Of a stretch of DNA of 64,000 nucleotides, positions 1 to 11,342 are shown in pieces. The notes beneath the pieces were generated by a model. It searched no databases. It saw nothing but the letters and a program-made list of their open reading frames with translations, and was not told where the DNA came from. The stretch comes from Coix lacryma-jobi var. lacryma-jobi (taxonomy: Eukaryota > Streptophyta > Magnoliopsida > Poales > Poaceae). Location: the NCBI GenBank assembly GCA_009763385.1, contig CM019823.1:169104302-169168301 (forward strand). The letters run 5' to 3'. Within the stretch, counting starts at the first letter, position 1. Each line of letters starts with the position of its first letter. The translations under genes were made by a program, and so were the position numbers.

Positions 1-1781
1 CAATATTATGCTTAATATGATGGTACAATGTGGACAAAACCTTCACTACATGTTGTCAATAGTGGCATTTTTTCTGGGAAAAGTTAATAAGTATTACCCC
101 TCGGTTGCACCGTATGTGTACACCTTAATTTTGTAAAACCAGTTGGTACATCGTTTGTTACAATTTCTAATCTGCTACTATAACTTGTTTAAGCAGCTAG
201 TAATTGACCACCTAACCACTTGGTCCATACACATAGATTTTTTCATATTAAATTCGTCATTTGGTGTAACTTTTTAACGTAGTTTCAAGGTGTTAGCTTT
301 GATCACATCAACATTGTTCACATCAATTACATATACTACCAACAAAGCATTTAACTGATGAGCAACTATTAATAATGACACATTTTCATGTAACCAACTA
401 TATGCATGCCTTCATCTTGAAGCAAGATAAATTGTGTCCCTGTCTTCCAATGTGTGTATAGTCACCCTTGATCATGCATGTACACCCATTTTCATATTTT
501 ATATTTTCAAATAAGTTTAGTACTAGTATGTATAGGAAAATTGTGGAAAAAATAAAAATGAGTTTCACTGGCTAGATGAGGTTCTACAAAAACTATATGT
601 TTCGACTACATGATATGAATCTTTTTAATTATTAACTTTTACACAAAGAATCAATGTGTAAGATATATAGTTAACTATTATAAATACAATTTCTTCATGC
701 ATGCAGACATATATTATAATGCTACAACTAAGAACATATATAGTTGTATTTCTTATATAATTTATAACTTGTAGCATCTACTGAAAAAAAACTCGAACCT
801 AGGCTAGCTTAGTGAACCGCTTCTCTGGCGTGTTCAGCTGACGAGTTACATCGTGAGAGTGTTGGTTGCAGCGTCTACTGTAGTAATAGGTCCTAGAATT
901 TGAAAGAATATGGGTCCTTTATTCATACTTTCTCAATCACTGATACAATTCTGGGATTTTGTAAAGAGTACTACATAATTTTGGGACATCCAAATCAAAG
1001 GATGAATCCTTTTTTTGTGAACTTGAGCTAAAAAATTCACCCCCAAATTAGTTAACTTGATTTTTCACTATCTTTATTATGTGGATTTATAAACCAAAAA
1101 ATGAAATCAACTCATAATGCACATTTTAAATTATTGTCCTTATGGTGGTTTGGCTACCATCATGCACCTACATGGATTTACCTCATGTGCTGCCCACCAT
1201 CTGTATATGCCTAAGCATATTAAAGATGAAACTCGAAGCAAATCACTTTTACAATGATATTGTTTGTAATATTACTTACCCTTACAAAATTATAATAGGA
1301 GAATACATATACAATAAATAGAAAACATTTCTCAGTATAACAAATATCTGGCTTCAAGATACATATACCTCATAACATTTTCTAAGAATTGCAGGAGGTT
1401 GAAGACGAAATCTGCTAACAACTAAATGTTATGGCATTTTCTACAATTTTAAATAACAGCATATTCTTCTTTTTTTCAGTGGCTTAACTGTGGAAATCAA
1501 AATGATCAACTGTACTGCATATGCAATCAACATATATATATTGTTTTAAAATTTGTAGACGTCTTGAGACCATTCTTATGTGAAGGACAATCCCATGCAT
1601 GCGTGGTTCAGTTCGTTGATTTTTTTTACATCGTTACTAATTTTTTTTGTGTGTGACTACATCGTTACTAATTTACTGTTATTATTAGTGCACACGTACG
1701 TGCAAACACATGCGTGCATGGTACCTAGCATTATATGGTCACACAGTTACTCTCATTATTATATTAGTCTGTAACTATACG
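1..1781. other. AT-rich non-coding DNA upstream of the homeodomain exon
   Basis: No convincing coding exon, RNA gene or transposon end was found here. The only open frame above 60 codons (1580-1774) is hydrophobic low-complexity translation of AT-rich DNA. Because the exon at 3377 begins at a splice acceptor, at least part of this stretch is probably intron of that gene. The expected upstream homeobox exon (ending just before the VSNWF block) was not found, so it lies outside the window or is lost. Confidence 0.5.
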
Positions 1782-1846
1782 TACTACCTCCGTTTTTTAC
1801 ACATGTCATATTATTAGGTTTGTCCTAAATCAAACACTACCTTAAA

Positions 1847-2909
1847 CACTACAAGGAATAATGCTTTACATGACGATCACTTTAGTCATAAACAGTCAAA
1901 AATACGTCACAGTTAACTTGTCATGACGATCGGAAAATCTGTCAAAATCTGTCATGTATCTCACGTCATACATTTGCTGGACTAAAAAATCCAAAACAAA
2001 TAGGGGAAATGTTTTTAAATTAGGGGAGAGGGCCCCCCACTAGCTAGCTACATCACCCATCTACTCCAATAATATTTTTTTATATTTTTTGTGACTTTTT
2101 TGCACTTTGCATTAACCAAGATTCGAACCAACGACCTCTCGCACATGCGCGTGTAACCTCCACTACCACTCCATCCCTTTGTCATCTATGTCTATATTCC
2201 ATTTCAATTTCCCTCATATTATGCTAAACCATGTGTAAATTACTTGTTTGATGCTCTAAACGAATTCAAATCAAAAAGTTGTCAACTACAAAGTTTCATA
2301 ACTTTTCGATATCTACACTTTTGGTTTAGAAAGTTTCTCCATCCGAGGTCATTTACAAAATTTGAATTTCAAATTTGAGAAATTTCAAATGTAGTTTTCA
2401 TTAACAAGATGGTTTCAAATTAAAAATTTATCAACTAGAAAGTTTCATAACTTTTGAGATTTATGACTTTCATTTTGGCTATTTTCATCTGAGGTATTTT
2501 GAAAATTTTGAATTTCAAAAATTTTAAATTTAAATACAGTTTTGCATGACAACATGATTTCAAATTAAAAGTTGGTAACTATAAAGTTTCATAAATTTTT
2601 GAGCTTTTCAACTTTCATAGATCTTTTAAAAAAACAAGGTCCACGTTGGCAAAAAAAGGCCCATGTTGGCAGGCCATATCAGCGCCATGCAAAAAAAAAA
2701 GTCACGTCATCGCCATGTTGGACGTTGAGCTGCGACGAAACGAAAGTATCCGTCATAGATCTACCACTCAATTGCTAAGATATGCAAAAATAATCCGTGA
2801 CGTTCAGATTGTCATATATAAATCACCTAACAAATGAAGAATATGATTATATGATGTTTTCTTAGAACGTCATCGAAAACCGTCATGTAAAGCACCATTT
2901 CTTGTAGTG
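1847..2909. mobile_element. Non-autonomous CACTA (En/Spm) element, 1063 bp, TSD AAA
   Basis: It starts CACTACAAGGAATAATGC and ends with the inverse of CACTACAAGAAATGGTGC, followed in both arms by a TTTACATGACG subterminal sequence. It is flanked by the 3-bp duplication AAA (1844-1846 and 2910-2912), the hallmark of CACTA insertion. TCATGACG/CGTCATG subterminal repeats recur at both ends. There is no transposase. The interior holds a tRNA-like sequence (reverse strand, about 2113-2180) and AT-rich DNA with repeated 'aagtttcataacttt' phrases. Part of this interior is also in the CACTA element at 63492 although the termini differ. Confidence 0.92.
2113..2180 (-). other. tRNA-like sequence inside the CACTA element
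   Basis: On the minus strand there is a good Pol III B-box (GGTTCGAATC, plus-strand 2120-2129) preceded by GCGAGAGGTCGTT. The A-box region is poor (TGGAGTGGTAGTGG) and no closed acceptor stem can be drawn. It is a tRNA-derived remnant, not a working tRNA gene. Confidence 0.5.
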
Positions 2910-3376
2910 AAAATTAATGTATTTTCACATTATAAAAGTCTTTCTCTAGTGAATGTAAAAACATAAATCTTATGTTATTAACATATATATATTTATACTT
3001 AAAAGTAAAAAATAAAGTATTTGACTTTGAATAAAACTAATATAACATGTAAAAAAACAGAGGGAGTATTTATATCCTAGCTAGAATAAAATCAAAACAA
3101 GGAAATAATGTCTATTGCTATATTACAAAATATAACTAGATCCAAAACATTGAACACAAATGAAACAAGACAATGACAGCATAAAACTGAAACATGACAG
3201 TGAGAACCGGCCGGTATAGCGCCTAGTAGCTACTATATAAGCTACCGAGCTCTATACGTCCCAGCAGAATACATGCATGCAGTCACAGCCCACACAGTCC
3301 CCACACAGCCCCACAGGCCGTGCATGGACCCCTGTCTCTGCAATAATTTGTTTGCTTTCCTTTGGATCAACTCCAG

Positions 3377-3898
3377 GTCTCCAACTGGTTCATCAACGCC
3401 CGTGTCCGGCTATGGAAGCCAATGATCGAGGAGATGTATCAGCAGGAGTGCAGAGAGCTCGACGGCTCCTCGGCCGGCGGCGGGGGGGCCGAGTCCGGCA
3501 ACGACCCCTCAGGCGCCGACGACTCGCACTCTCCGACCACCACCGGCGTGGCGCAGCTGCAACTCCCGCAACAGCAACAGCAGCACGGCACGGTGCCCGG
3601 TGTGATGATGCCGCACAAGCCCGACCCGGGCGCCGCGGGTCCCTCGGCTGCGGACGCGGCGTTCGTCGGGCTCGACCCGGTGGAGCTCCTCGGCGGCGAC
3701 GCGCACGTTGGCGGTGGCGCGGACGACTTGTACGGGCGGTTCGAGCCCGGGGTCGTCAGGATGCGGTACGGGCCCGCTGCGGCAGGCGCGGCCGCCGGCG
3801 ACGTGTCGCTGACGCTGGGCCTGCAGCACGCCGGCGCCGGCAACGCCGGGCCCGACGGCACCGGGCGGTTCTCCTTGAGAGACTACAGCGGTTGTTGA
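3377..3898 (+). CDS. BEL1-like (TALE) homeodomain transcription factor, last exon
   Basis: This exon encodes the last 173 residues of a BELL-class TALE homeodomain protein, a nuclear transcription factor that works with KNOX partners. It opens at a splice acceptor (pyrimidine-rich tract, then CTCCAG at 3371-3376) and reads at once into homeodomain recognition helix 3, VSNWFINARVRLWKPMIEE, with the invariant W-F-N-R residues. A Gly/Ser/Gln-rich low-complexity tail follows. Near the end is VSLTLGLQH, the ZIBEL motif of BELL proteins. The stop is TGA at 3896-3898. In this family an intron lies exactly before VSNWF, which supports the exon start. The SKY, BELL and first part of the homeodomain are not seen upstream, where a Stowaway and a CACTA element occupy the presumed intron. 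It may be the 3' end of a complete gene or an isolated fragment; the clean frame favours a live gene. GC content is high, as usual for grass terminal exons. Confidence 0.9.
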   Translation, partial: VSNWFINARVRLWKPMIEEMYQQECRELDGSSAGGGGAESGNDPSGADDSHSPTTTGVAQLQLPQQQQQHGTVPGVMMPHKPDPGAAGPSAADAAFVGLDPVELLGGDAHVGGGADDLYGRFEPGVVRMRYGPAAAGAAAGDVSLTLGLQHAGAGNAGPDGTGRFSLRDYSGC

Positions 3899-4340
3899 TG
3901 CATACACACATCGCTACATCACCTTTCATGGCTCATGCATGCGCATCATGCATTTGGAAGAGTACGGGTCGAAGAGAGAGAGAGAGAGAACAGTGACCAG
4001 AGGAGAGAGAGAGGATGCTAGACAGAGAGAGAGATGAGCATCTAGAAAGAGAAAATTTGCATGGTGCCTGGAGGTGATGAATGGGATGAGATATATGAAT
4101 ATGAGATCATCACAACCTCCGCCTTCGTCGTCTTCTTCCCAGATGATTCTTAATTTACTTAGCTAGCAGATTAATTCCTTTTGTTAGGCATTATTGTTGG
4201 GGGGTTAAGGATAATTAATTTGTATACAGCAAAGGAAGATAGGAAGTGTATAATTGTTTAGTCACACACTTTTTTGGTTCTCTGTTTTGCATTTGCCCGT
4301 TTTTGTTCTGGTGTACCAATTTTCCTTGTACTCATTTTTC
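3899..4340 (+). other. 3' UTR of the homeodomain gene with a (GA)n tract
   Basis: The non-coding DNA after the stop contains a degenerate GA microsatellite (3972-4033: repeated GAGAGA runs broken by short spacers) and then AT-rich sequence with several AATAAT/AATTAAT stretches that could serve as poly(A) signals. The end of the UTR is not determined. From 4341 to 4797 nothing recognisable is present. Confidence 0.5.
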
Positions 4341-4797
4341 TTTCCCTCTCTTGTAAACTAAACATAAGAGACACATACATACATATGCATACGTAAATAC
4401 ATATATTGGTAAATATTGGCATACATATATAAAAGAGGAACGTATACTCCAGTACAAGTGTGGCCACATAGTTGGCTGGCATGTACGTGCAAATTGTGCG
4501 TCCCTCTTTTGTTCTGCCCCATCTTTTGGGGAAACCCATTGATGCCCCATGTCGGGGCTGGATCGGAGCTCCCTTTTGAATCCATGTAAAACATCACAGA
4601 TCATGTCGTTGACTTCTGCAAGACTTGAAACCCCCTAGTAGTCATGTTAAATTTCTAATTTCATTAGATGGAAATGGAAATGTGCTAAAAAAGAGAGATG
4701 TTTATGTATGAGAAGAAACATTTAAAATTTCCTATCAAATCTATTATATTAATAAGTGTTAAAAGAAGCCCTCACATTCGATGAGATGGTCTAGAAA

Positions 4798-5197
4798 CAC
4801 TACTAGAGAACAGACCTTTGGACGATCTATCAATTGAGCTATAGTCTCGGCCAAAAATTGTGTCCGGGGCTAAAGGTGAATCTTTAGCCCCGGTTGGTAT
4901 TACCAACCCGGACTAAAGGTCTAGTCCCGGTTGATGTTCCCGGTTGGTGTTACCAACCGGGGCTAAAGGTCCTTCCCGAGTGAATTCAAAAGGAAAACGT
5001 CCAGAACTACATCACGTGGGTTGCGTAGCTCAGTTGGTAAGCGTGCCTGAGGCGAGAGGTGTTGAGTTCGAATCTCACAGATGCACATTTATTTTTTTCT
5101 CGTGGAAACCTTTAGTCCCGGATTGGTAGTCCCGGTTGGGAAAACCGGGGCTAAAGGCCCTTCCCAACCGGGGCTAAAGGTCGTTTCTCCAGTAGTG
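4798..5197. mobile_element. CACTA MITE, 400 bp, TSD AAA, with tRNA-like insert
   Basis: It begins CACTACTAGAGAACAGACC and ends with the inverse of CACTACTGGAGAAACGACC, flanked by AAA on both sides (4795-4797, 5198-5200). Both arms carry copies of the grass phrase TTTAGCCCCGGTTGG / CCAACCGGGGCTAAAG in alternating orientation, which gives strong secondary structure. It has no coding capacity. A tRNA-like stretch lies in the centre. Confidence 0.9.
5019..5087 (+). other. tRNA-like sequence inside the CACTA MITE
   Basis: There is a near-perfect Pol III A-box TAGCTCAGTTGG (5026-5037) and a B-box GAGTTCGAATCTC (5064-5076) at tRNA-like spacing. The D-stem appears to lack two bases and the putative acceptor strands (GGTTGCG and CAGATGC) do not pair, so this is a decayed tRNA-derived sequence, perhaps still able to bind TFIIIC. 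Confidence 0.6.
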
Positions 5198-6510
5198 AAA
5201 TTACAAAATTAAGCATGAAAAAGATTGAATATGCACCATTAGATTTTATAATGATCTAACCGTCTAGATTAAACCAAAGAACATTGTTGTAGAGGTTTTT
5301 GGAGGTGGTCGTTTTCAATTTTCGGAGGCATGTTGTAGGGTGTATATAGCATAGCATGGAATGGCATTACGCTTGAACAAAAAACAGTCAATCTCTGTGA
5401 AAATATATCGTTTTTATTAATAAGAAAATAGGCACCCAAAATGACTCCAACAGAGGTGGTTGGATGTACGACCATATTTCCCACCTAATAATCAGTTGAG
5501 CTAGTCTGACTTCGAACATTGTGCTTGATATTGGTGATGGAAAGGAGCAAGATGGATTGCTGACACCGAACCAAGATTTATAACTCTGAGTCTCTAAGAG
5601 AATAAGTACAGCTCTATGATGGAAGAGACTTGACAATCTTGAATAGCATCATGTGAACATTGTCATCTCAACTTAGGATTTTCAAATAAAAATTTAACTA
5701 TCAACCTATTTGCTTGAACCTATCAGCGCTTTTTAGCCCTGCTTATCAGCCATAGTGCAATGATTTTCTCACACAATAAAAACAACATCAGCCACAACCA
5801 CAGCTACAATAAGTCCTACCAAACAGAGCCTATATATCTCAAACTCTTGTAGCTTTTGTTGTAGAGGAATGGATACGATATACCGTCAAAAATTAAATTT
5901 CCTACCGTGTTTAATCAAGATAATTATATGAGTAGGAAAGTGTTGTCATTATAATTTTGCAAAGTTGAAGATATGTCATTGGTATCTCAGTGACATGTGG
6001 GGCATACATGAATCAATGACATGTGGCCAAAATGACATATCTCTAATTTTGCAAAATTTTAATGGCAGTCTTCAAATTTTCCCTACTATTAAGCACACAT
6101 GGAAGAAGAGCACTAAAATTATTTCAATAACTATATCCCGCCAATGATTTTTTTAGTACAAAAGTTTTAGGGCCTGCCAGCCAAGGTCGTTGGGCTATCC
6201 CTATCATGCCCCGCTCTTACCCCACCCAACCTTTAATTTGCCTCTAACCGCCTTCGCACTAACTACAGACGTCACGGGGCTATTCCGTCGTGCTTCCGCC
6301 CTTGTTTTGCCCATATACCTTTTCCCACTGCAATCTTTCTAGGTCCGACAAATTTAGATAAGCTCCCGAAACTCTAATCCTACATGTAACATTGTTGGAA
6401 TTAGGGCAAAAGTCTACGTAGCATTTTTGGATCGACGGAAAAAACCGAGCGAGAGTAGGCCTTGAATGACTCTAGTAATGTTAAACTATGTGCATCATCA
6501 GCTAAATGAG
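5198..6510. other. Non-coding DNA with a small hAT-like MITE remnant at about 5711-5831
   Basis: No genes were found. At about 5711-5831 diverged inverted ends (CTATTTGCTTGAACCTATCAGC and the inverse of CTCTGTTTGGTAGGACTTAT) enclose a typical short 'GTTTGGTAGG' MITE. The same end occurs as a single arm near 10029. The rest is AT-rich with no features I can support. Confidence 0.4.
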
Positions 6511-6772
6511 TACTCTCTCTGTCCAACAAAATATACAATTCTCGCTTATCGAGGAATCAAACAATTCGAATTTTGACCGAAGTTATATAAAAAAGTACTC
6601 ACATTTTTATGCAAAAAATATACCATTATTTTAGTAATAAAATATATTTTCATAATAGTTTTATTTAACGACATAAATACTAATATTTTTTATTATAATC
6701 TTGGTCAAACTTGAATCAATTTGACCGGCACAGATCTTATAATTGCATATTTTTTTATGGATGGAGGGAGTA
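6511..6772. mobile_element. Stowaway MITE
   Basis: The ends are TACTCTCTCTGTCCAACAAA on the left and the inverse of TACTCCCTCCATCCATAAAA on the right, with TA at both edges. About 260 bp, AT-rich interior, no ORF. Confidence 0.85.
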
Positions 6773-6781
6773 CATCCGAGT

Positions 6782-7016
6782 TACTCCCTCCGTCCCTAAA
6801 TAAGTGTTGCCGTTGGTGTGCGTGTCACATGTTTGACTCAGTTTGTAGAAAATATGTGCAATATTTATATCTCCAAATAATTTTGTTAAAAAACTAGATG
6901 TAAAGATCTTTCCGATGATACTAATTACTTAGCATAAATATTAGAATATTTTAATATATAATTGCCGACAGCTTTTTCTCGGGAAGCGAGAACGACAATT
7001 ATTTAGGGACATGTAG
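6782..7016. mobile_element. Stowaway MITE with a decayed right end
   Basis: The left end is TACTCCCTCCGTCCCTAAAT. The right side shows ACAATTATTTAGGGAC (the inverse of GTCCCTAAATAATTGT), but the last bases have diverged to ATGTAGG, so the right border is approximate. It lies ten bases beyond the previous Stowaway. Confidence 0.7.
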
Positions 7017-9251
7017 GTGTTAAAGAGCTGGCCCGTATTTGCATCGAGGCACGCGATTAAGCCTTGAGTCGCTTGCTTAACGCTAATCTGATGGAGGTGC
7101 TCTAACAATTTTGTTTTTTTACGAATCTGGAGGGGCATCAGCCCTTACAGGCTGCTCTAACATTTGGAGATGCTGACTGGATTTTTTTGATACAAAAAAT
7201 AGCCATTGCCCACTGGCATGGCTCCCTCTTCCTTCACCACAAATTCTTCCCATTCTTCGCGACCCGTGTGACTGACTACTCCGTGAGGCGAGCCCGCGAG
7301 AGCACAGTAGCAGAAACGTCGAAAGGAACAGGGCAACAACAAAGCTTATAGGCCGGCGGCCCGTGGTACGTTGCGCGTACGCGCGGTGGGAGAGCCCAAT
7401 CGATTGGGACCGTCCGTCCGTGAAGGTCCGTCCGTTGGCGATGGCGGGAGAGCAACTGAGCAAGTGAAGCGCTGCGCCGTCGGGAGATCCGGACGGCGTG
7501 GCATGATTTGGCGGTTAAATGCGGGAAATGGTGGTTGGGTGCCTGGCCGGCCTGCCTGCCTGCCGATGGGCGCGGCCGCGGCGACGGGGCGTGCCGCGGG
7601 GACGGACATGGACACATGCGTGCGTGCGTGCTCTGGTAGCCCAGTAAATTTGTTATGTTGCCACTGCCAGAGGAGAGGAGCCGTTCCATCAATGCGGCCG
7701 GGAGATGATGGAGCTCGCGAGGGGCCGGCCGGATCGGGCGGGCCTCTTGCCTTCTCCTCTCGCCTTCCTCGCTGGACAAGACAGTGTCGACAGCGAATCA
7801 ATGACGGATACGGATTTGATTATTGGAATGGATGGATGGTCGACGCTCAGCACAGCACGCACGCACGCTAAACACCTGGGTTTAGGAGGGAGCGTTCGCG
7901 TACCGTCCGTGCGTGTCCTCGATCATTCGAATCGACGACGACACGTGGTCTGTGTCTGCACCGTGTAAGGTGACGCTGTGCGTCGAAGAGACCGGCATCA
8001 GCCCAAGTGCTTGCCCGCCCGGCTCTGAACGACGAGACAAGGCATGATCTCCTCAGATTTTGCTGTGCCAACCACACAAAACACACTCCTGTTCCTGGCC
8101 GGGGCCGGTCGTCCGTCCGTCCGCCGGGTCTCGTCGTTCGCCCGCCCTCACCGCCCGCCGCTCGTCCTCGCCCTGGACGCGTGCGTGCGTGATGATCCGC
8201 GAGGGCCGCGCACGATGATTGCAAACCTAACTGAACCAACAACCAACTTGTCAGGCGCGCCATCGCCATACTGAAAGTTGCTAATGGAACCTCAAAGTGA
8301 TTCCATTGTCCCTCTCGCACAGCATCGGAGCGAGCGGCCATCAACACCACCACCACCGGGGCTGTCTCTTTCCGACTCGCAAGTTGCAACCGCGAGCCTT
8401 CGGTCGGCTCGGCGCTCGGGTACAGTCGCTGCTCACCTCCTCCACCAATCGACGGACCGTCCAGCCGATCCGCCCGGCAGCTGTCGCAGGTGGCGTCACC
8501 TCACCTCTATCGGATTCAGAATGCCGACGGTTTTCCTCTCCGGCTCGGAGATAAAGATAACCACTCACTCGGACAGATGTTAGGCGAGCAGTGTCACGCA
8601 GGACCTACCCACTTTGGGTAGTACTGCCCCGTACACGCTGACCACCAAATGTCCAAATAGGCATGTAAACAGCAACGTGTAACAGTACAGATCAAACAAG
8701 TTTCCAAGCTTTCACTCACAACAGGTTGCATTCAAAGACATGCTTCCCTTCATTCAAATTGACCGCTTCTGATTGAACAGGGCGCAGAAAAAACATTAGT
8801 TAGAGCAATAGTTGCACAATTCGTGGGCACAGTAAGGCGCCAACAAAATCTGAGCTGCCTGTTTATTCAGTTAATCCATCCATAGGCAGAGGCCAAATAC
8901 TGTTTCAACAACCCAACAAATACTCTTATATGGTTGTTCAAAGTAAAAAGGAAGATCCTAAAAATTCTTCATAGAAGCAATTCATATATCTGTCGTACCG
9001 GGTAGTCATCCAAATATCAAAGCTGCCAGGACACGTGTAGATTAGTTAAGTGCTTTAGATCCTTATTACAAGCAAAACATAATACCATCATTTAGCTCTT
9101 CCATAGAGGCCAAGTATACTTCTGTTCAAACGGAAACATAATTTTGCCGTGCGTCTACTTAAGAGCTACAGTTTTCTATCACAGTGATTGTAGAAAACAA
9201 AACTTGAACGACTTTAAATAGGGGTTATACCATTCATATAAACAACTGCAA
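7017..9251. other. GC-rich intergenic stretch (about 7130-8590) and 3' flank of the small gene
   Basis: Several overlapping open frames occur on both strands between 7120 and 8590, but none resembles a known protein or is clearly favoured. The DNA is rich in CCGTCCGTCCG and GCGTGCGTGCG runs, like a grass promoter or CpG-rich intergenic region. No tRNA, rRNA or transposon ends were found. From about 8600 to 9251 the DNA becomes AT-rich and probably includes the 3' UTR of the minus-strand gene that ends at 9252. Confidence 0.35.
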
Positions 9252-10889
9252 TCAGTGACTGTCTTCCTTTGGCTTCTCCTTGGGGACCGTTGAGTCAAGT
9301 TTCTTTGGAGCTGCTTCTTTTGCAGACCTGCAATGTCGTTCGATACAACTTATTAGGAAGTAAATAAAGGGTGCAAATCATCATGTTACTCAGTCGCAGC
9401 TGAAAAACATGAAGTACCCAGTTAAGGTCAAAAGAAAAAAAAAAACAAAAGGGACATTTGCTCCACCATTGTGCTGCAAAAGATATCAATTCTTTCTGAT
9501 GCAAAAGCTACATCACACAACTACTACACAGCAGTAGGATAAGACTCACTCAGATACAACTTCACGAGTATAACATAGCTGGTCTTTTCTTTTCCACACT
9601 GATTCAAAAACCTCTAGATATAAGTTAAACAGATTGCTGGAATTCAATATATAGTGGCAGTGGAACTAGTTACATAGTACCTGTGTAATATGTAGTGTTG
9701 AATACACACATGTTGGTGTATTCAGATTTCAGTGCAATGTTATGTACATATTCCACATGCATATTGGAAATGTGCCAAAATAGAAATAAAGAAATCACAA
9801 GCTTCTAAATAATTATACATTCTCAGATAATTGTAAGTGCCAACATGTACATATATCGTTTTTTGATTTGTCCGGGAAGGCAGGAACAAAGGGTGGATCA
9901 AAGCCTTGGCCAGCCCAAGCTGTGCAAGCCTGAATTGAGCCAAACAAAGCCCAAGCCTAACCAATACCCATTATATCTGTGGAGTAATTTGAGCTACTTT
10001 GTTAATTGGATGGCTACCGCTATTTGGGCTCTGTTTGGCAGGACTTGAAGCGGCTTCGGCTGATTTGTTGTGAGAGGAAAACACTGTTCCACGACTAATT
10101 TGTATGAATTAAAACCAACAAAATAGCTCAAGTGAACGAAGAACCAATAGCTTAGTCTCGTCAGAATGCTGCAGAATCACAAACATGATGAAGTGGCAAA
10201 ACTCATCCCAAGGAATTTGATAGGGGGAAATCTTTGGCGTAGGCCACCAAATAAACCCTGCAGATGCAGAAAAGACTCCCCAGATCAATTCATCTCATGC
10301 GCTTTGTTTGGTAAAACACATGGATCAGAATTCTAAGCTGCTATACATAATACATCTAAAACCCAACAGTGAGATGTGCTAAGCTTCCAATAGACTAAAA
10401 AGATTCTCCAATGATCTGCCACTTAAATAGCTTTTGCATGTTTGCCTAGCGAATGAGAAACAATCATACTCAAAACAGCCATTCGAAATTTTCGACCGTC
10501 CAATAGGACAATAAATACAAATCGCCCATTATCTCTCTACTAGTTGCCATCTGAGTAAATCGATTCCGAAACGACCCCTAAACCTAAACAGATATCTCGA
10601 CAGTTCAGAGAATCCGGAGCAAGTTAACCTACCTCTCGCTGCATCTAAATAACACGGTAAGAACACGAGAACAGCGCCAAGCAACAAGGGATGGGACCGA
10701 TGGGACCGACGCACGGCACCACAAGCAAACTTACTTGGACGCGGCAGAGGCCGTGTCCTCCTCGAGCCACTGCCGGAGCTGGCGCGCGTTGCGGCGGAAA
10801 AGGGCGCTAGACCTGCGGATGTCGGTGGTGAAGAGGAGTACCCCTGCGCCGACCACGGCCACCGTCACGATGAAATTGGTCAGCGCCAT
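9252..10889 (-). CDS. Small conserved plant single-pass membrane protein (76 aa), two exons
   Basis: Exon 1 (10889 to 10735) starts MALTNFIVTVAVVGAGVLLF and ends in a GTAAGT donor (10734-10729). Exon 2 (9327 to 9252) follows a TTGCAG acceptor and ends SAKEAAPKKLDSTVPKEKP-KEDSH then TGA. The exons total 231 nt and join in phase 2 to a 76-aa frame with no break. Residues 4-20 form one hydrophobic segment, followed by a basic stretch (DIRRSSALFRRNARQLRQWL) and a Lys/Glu/Pro-rich hydrophilic tail. This layout matches a family of small uncharacterised plant proteins that I recognise by pattern but cannot name. An N-anchored membrane protein with its tail in the cytosol or an organelle is plausible; its function is unknown. 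The 1.4-kb intron (9328-10734) is ordinary AT-rich DNA apart from one MITE-like arm near 10029. Open frames spanning 10735-11247 on the plus strand are antisense shadows. Confidence 0.8.
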
Positions 10890-11342
10890 CGTTCTCTCGC
10901 TCTGCCGTCAAGATCGGGGGTGTTCCTCCGCCGCCGGCGGCGCTTTCACCGGTGCGAGACGGCTGCTGCCCGCGAAAGGCCGAATCTTCTGGGATCCTGG
11001 AAGGAATTGTGCTCTTCAGTGTGAAATTGGGCCGGCGTGGCCTTGCGATTTTCTTCATGGGGCTATTGAACGCAAGGCCCATTTGTGGGAGGACGCTGAA
11101 GCCAGGCCTTGTTTGGGCACTCGGAGATATGCTATTCAAAAAGTGAGTGCATTTTTCTCAACAAAAAAAAAAGTGAGTGCATGCAGTGTGGAAAATAAAT
11201 ATAAACAATTGCTATACAAGGTCCCGAGATCTTTAGAAAAGAAGTAAACTTTTGTTTATGAAATTTTTTATAATAAAATTTAGTATCTGCAGAGAATAAA
11301 AAAAAATAGTGAACAATGCAAATTCGCTATTCCCTATATATG
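10890..11342 (-). other. 5' flank of the small gene
   Basis: This covers the presumed 5' UTR and promoter side of the gene starting at 10889. I see no clear TATA element. An A-run at 11163-11172 and AT-rich DNA lead up to the LTR-like border at 11343. Confidence 0.4.

Larger units (their letters stand above)
1782..3068. mobile_element. Stowaway-type MITE, split by a CACTA element
   Basis: The left end reads TACTACCTCCGTTTTTTAC and the right end is its near inverse (GTAAAAAAACAGAGGGAGTA), each with a TA dinucleotide, as expected of Stowaway (Tc1/mariner-derived) MITEs. Without the CACTA insertion at 1847-2909 the MITE is about 220 bp, a normal size. The inner halves (TTTGTCCTAAATCAAAC on the left, TATTTGACTTTGAATAAAAC on the right) match the usual Stowaway interior. 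Confidence 0.85.

Noticed and set aside
5019..5087. A functional tRNA gene
   Set aside because: A- and B-box are good, but the D-stem is short of bases, the acceptor strands do not pair, and it lies inside a CACTA MITE.
7276..8389. Overlapping open frames of 150-170 codons on both strands
   Set aside because: They compete on both strands in a GC-rich stretch, lack recognisable motifs, and none has convincing splice or start context.
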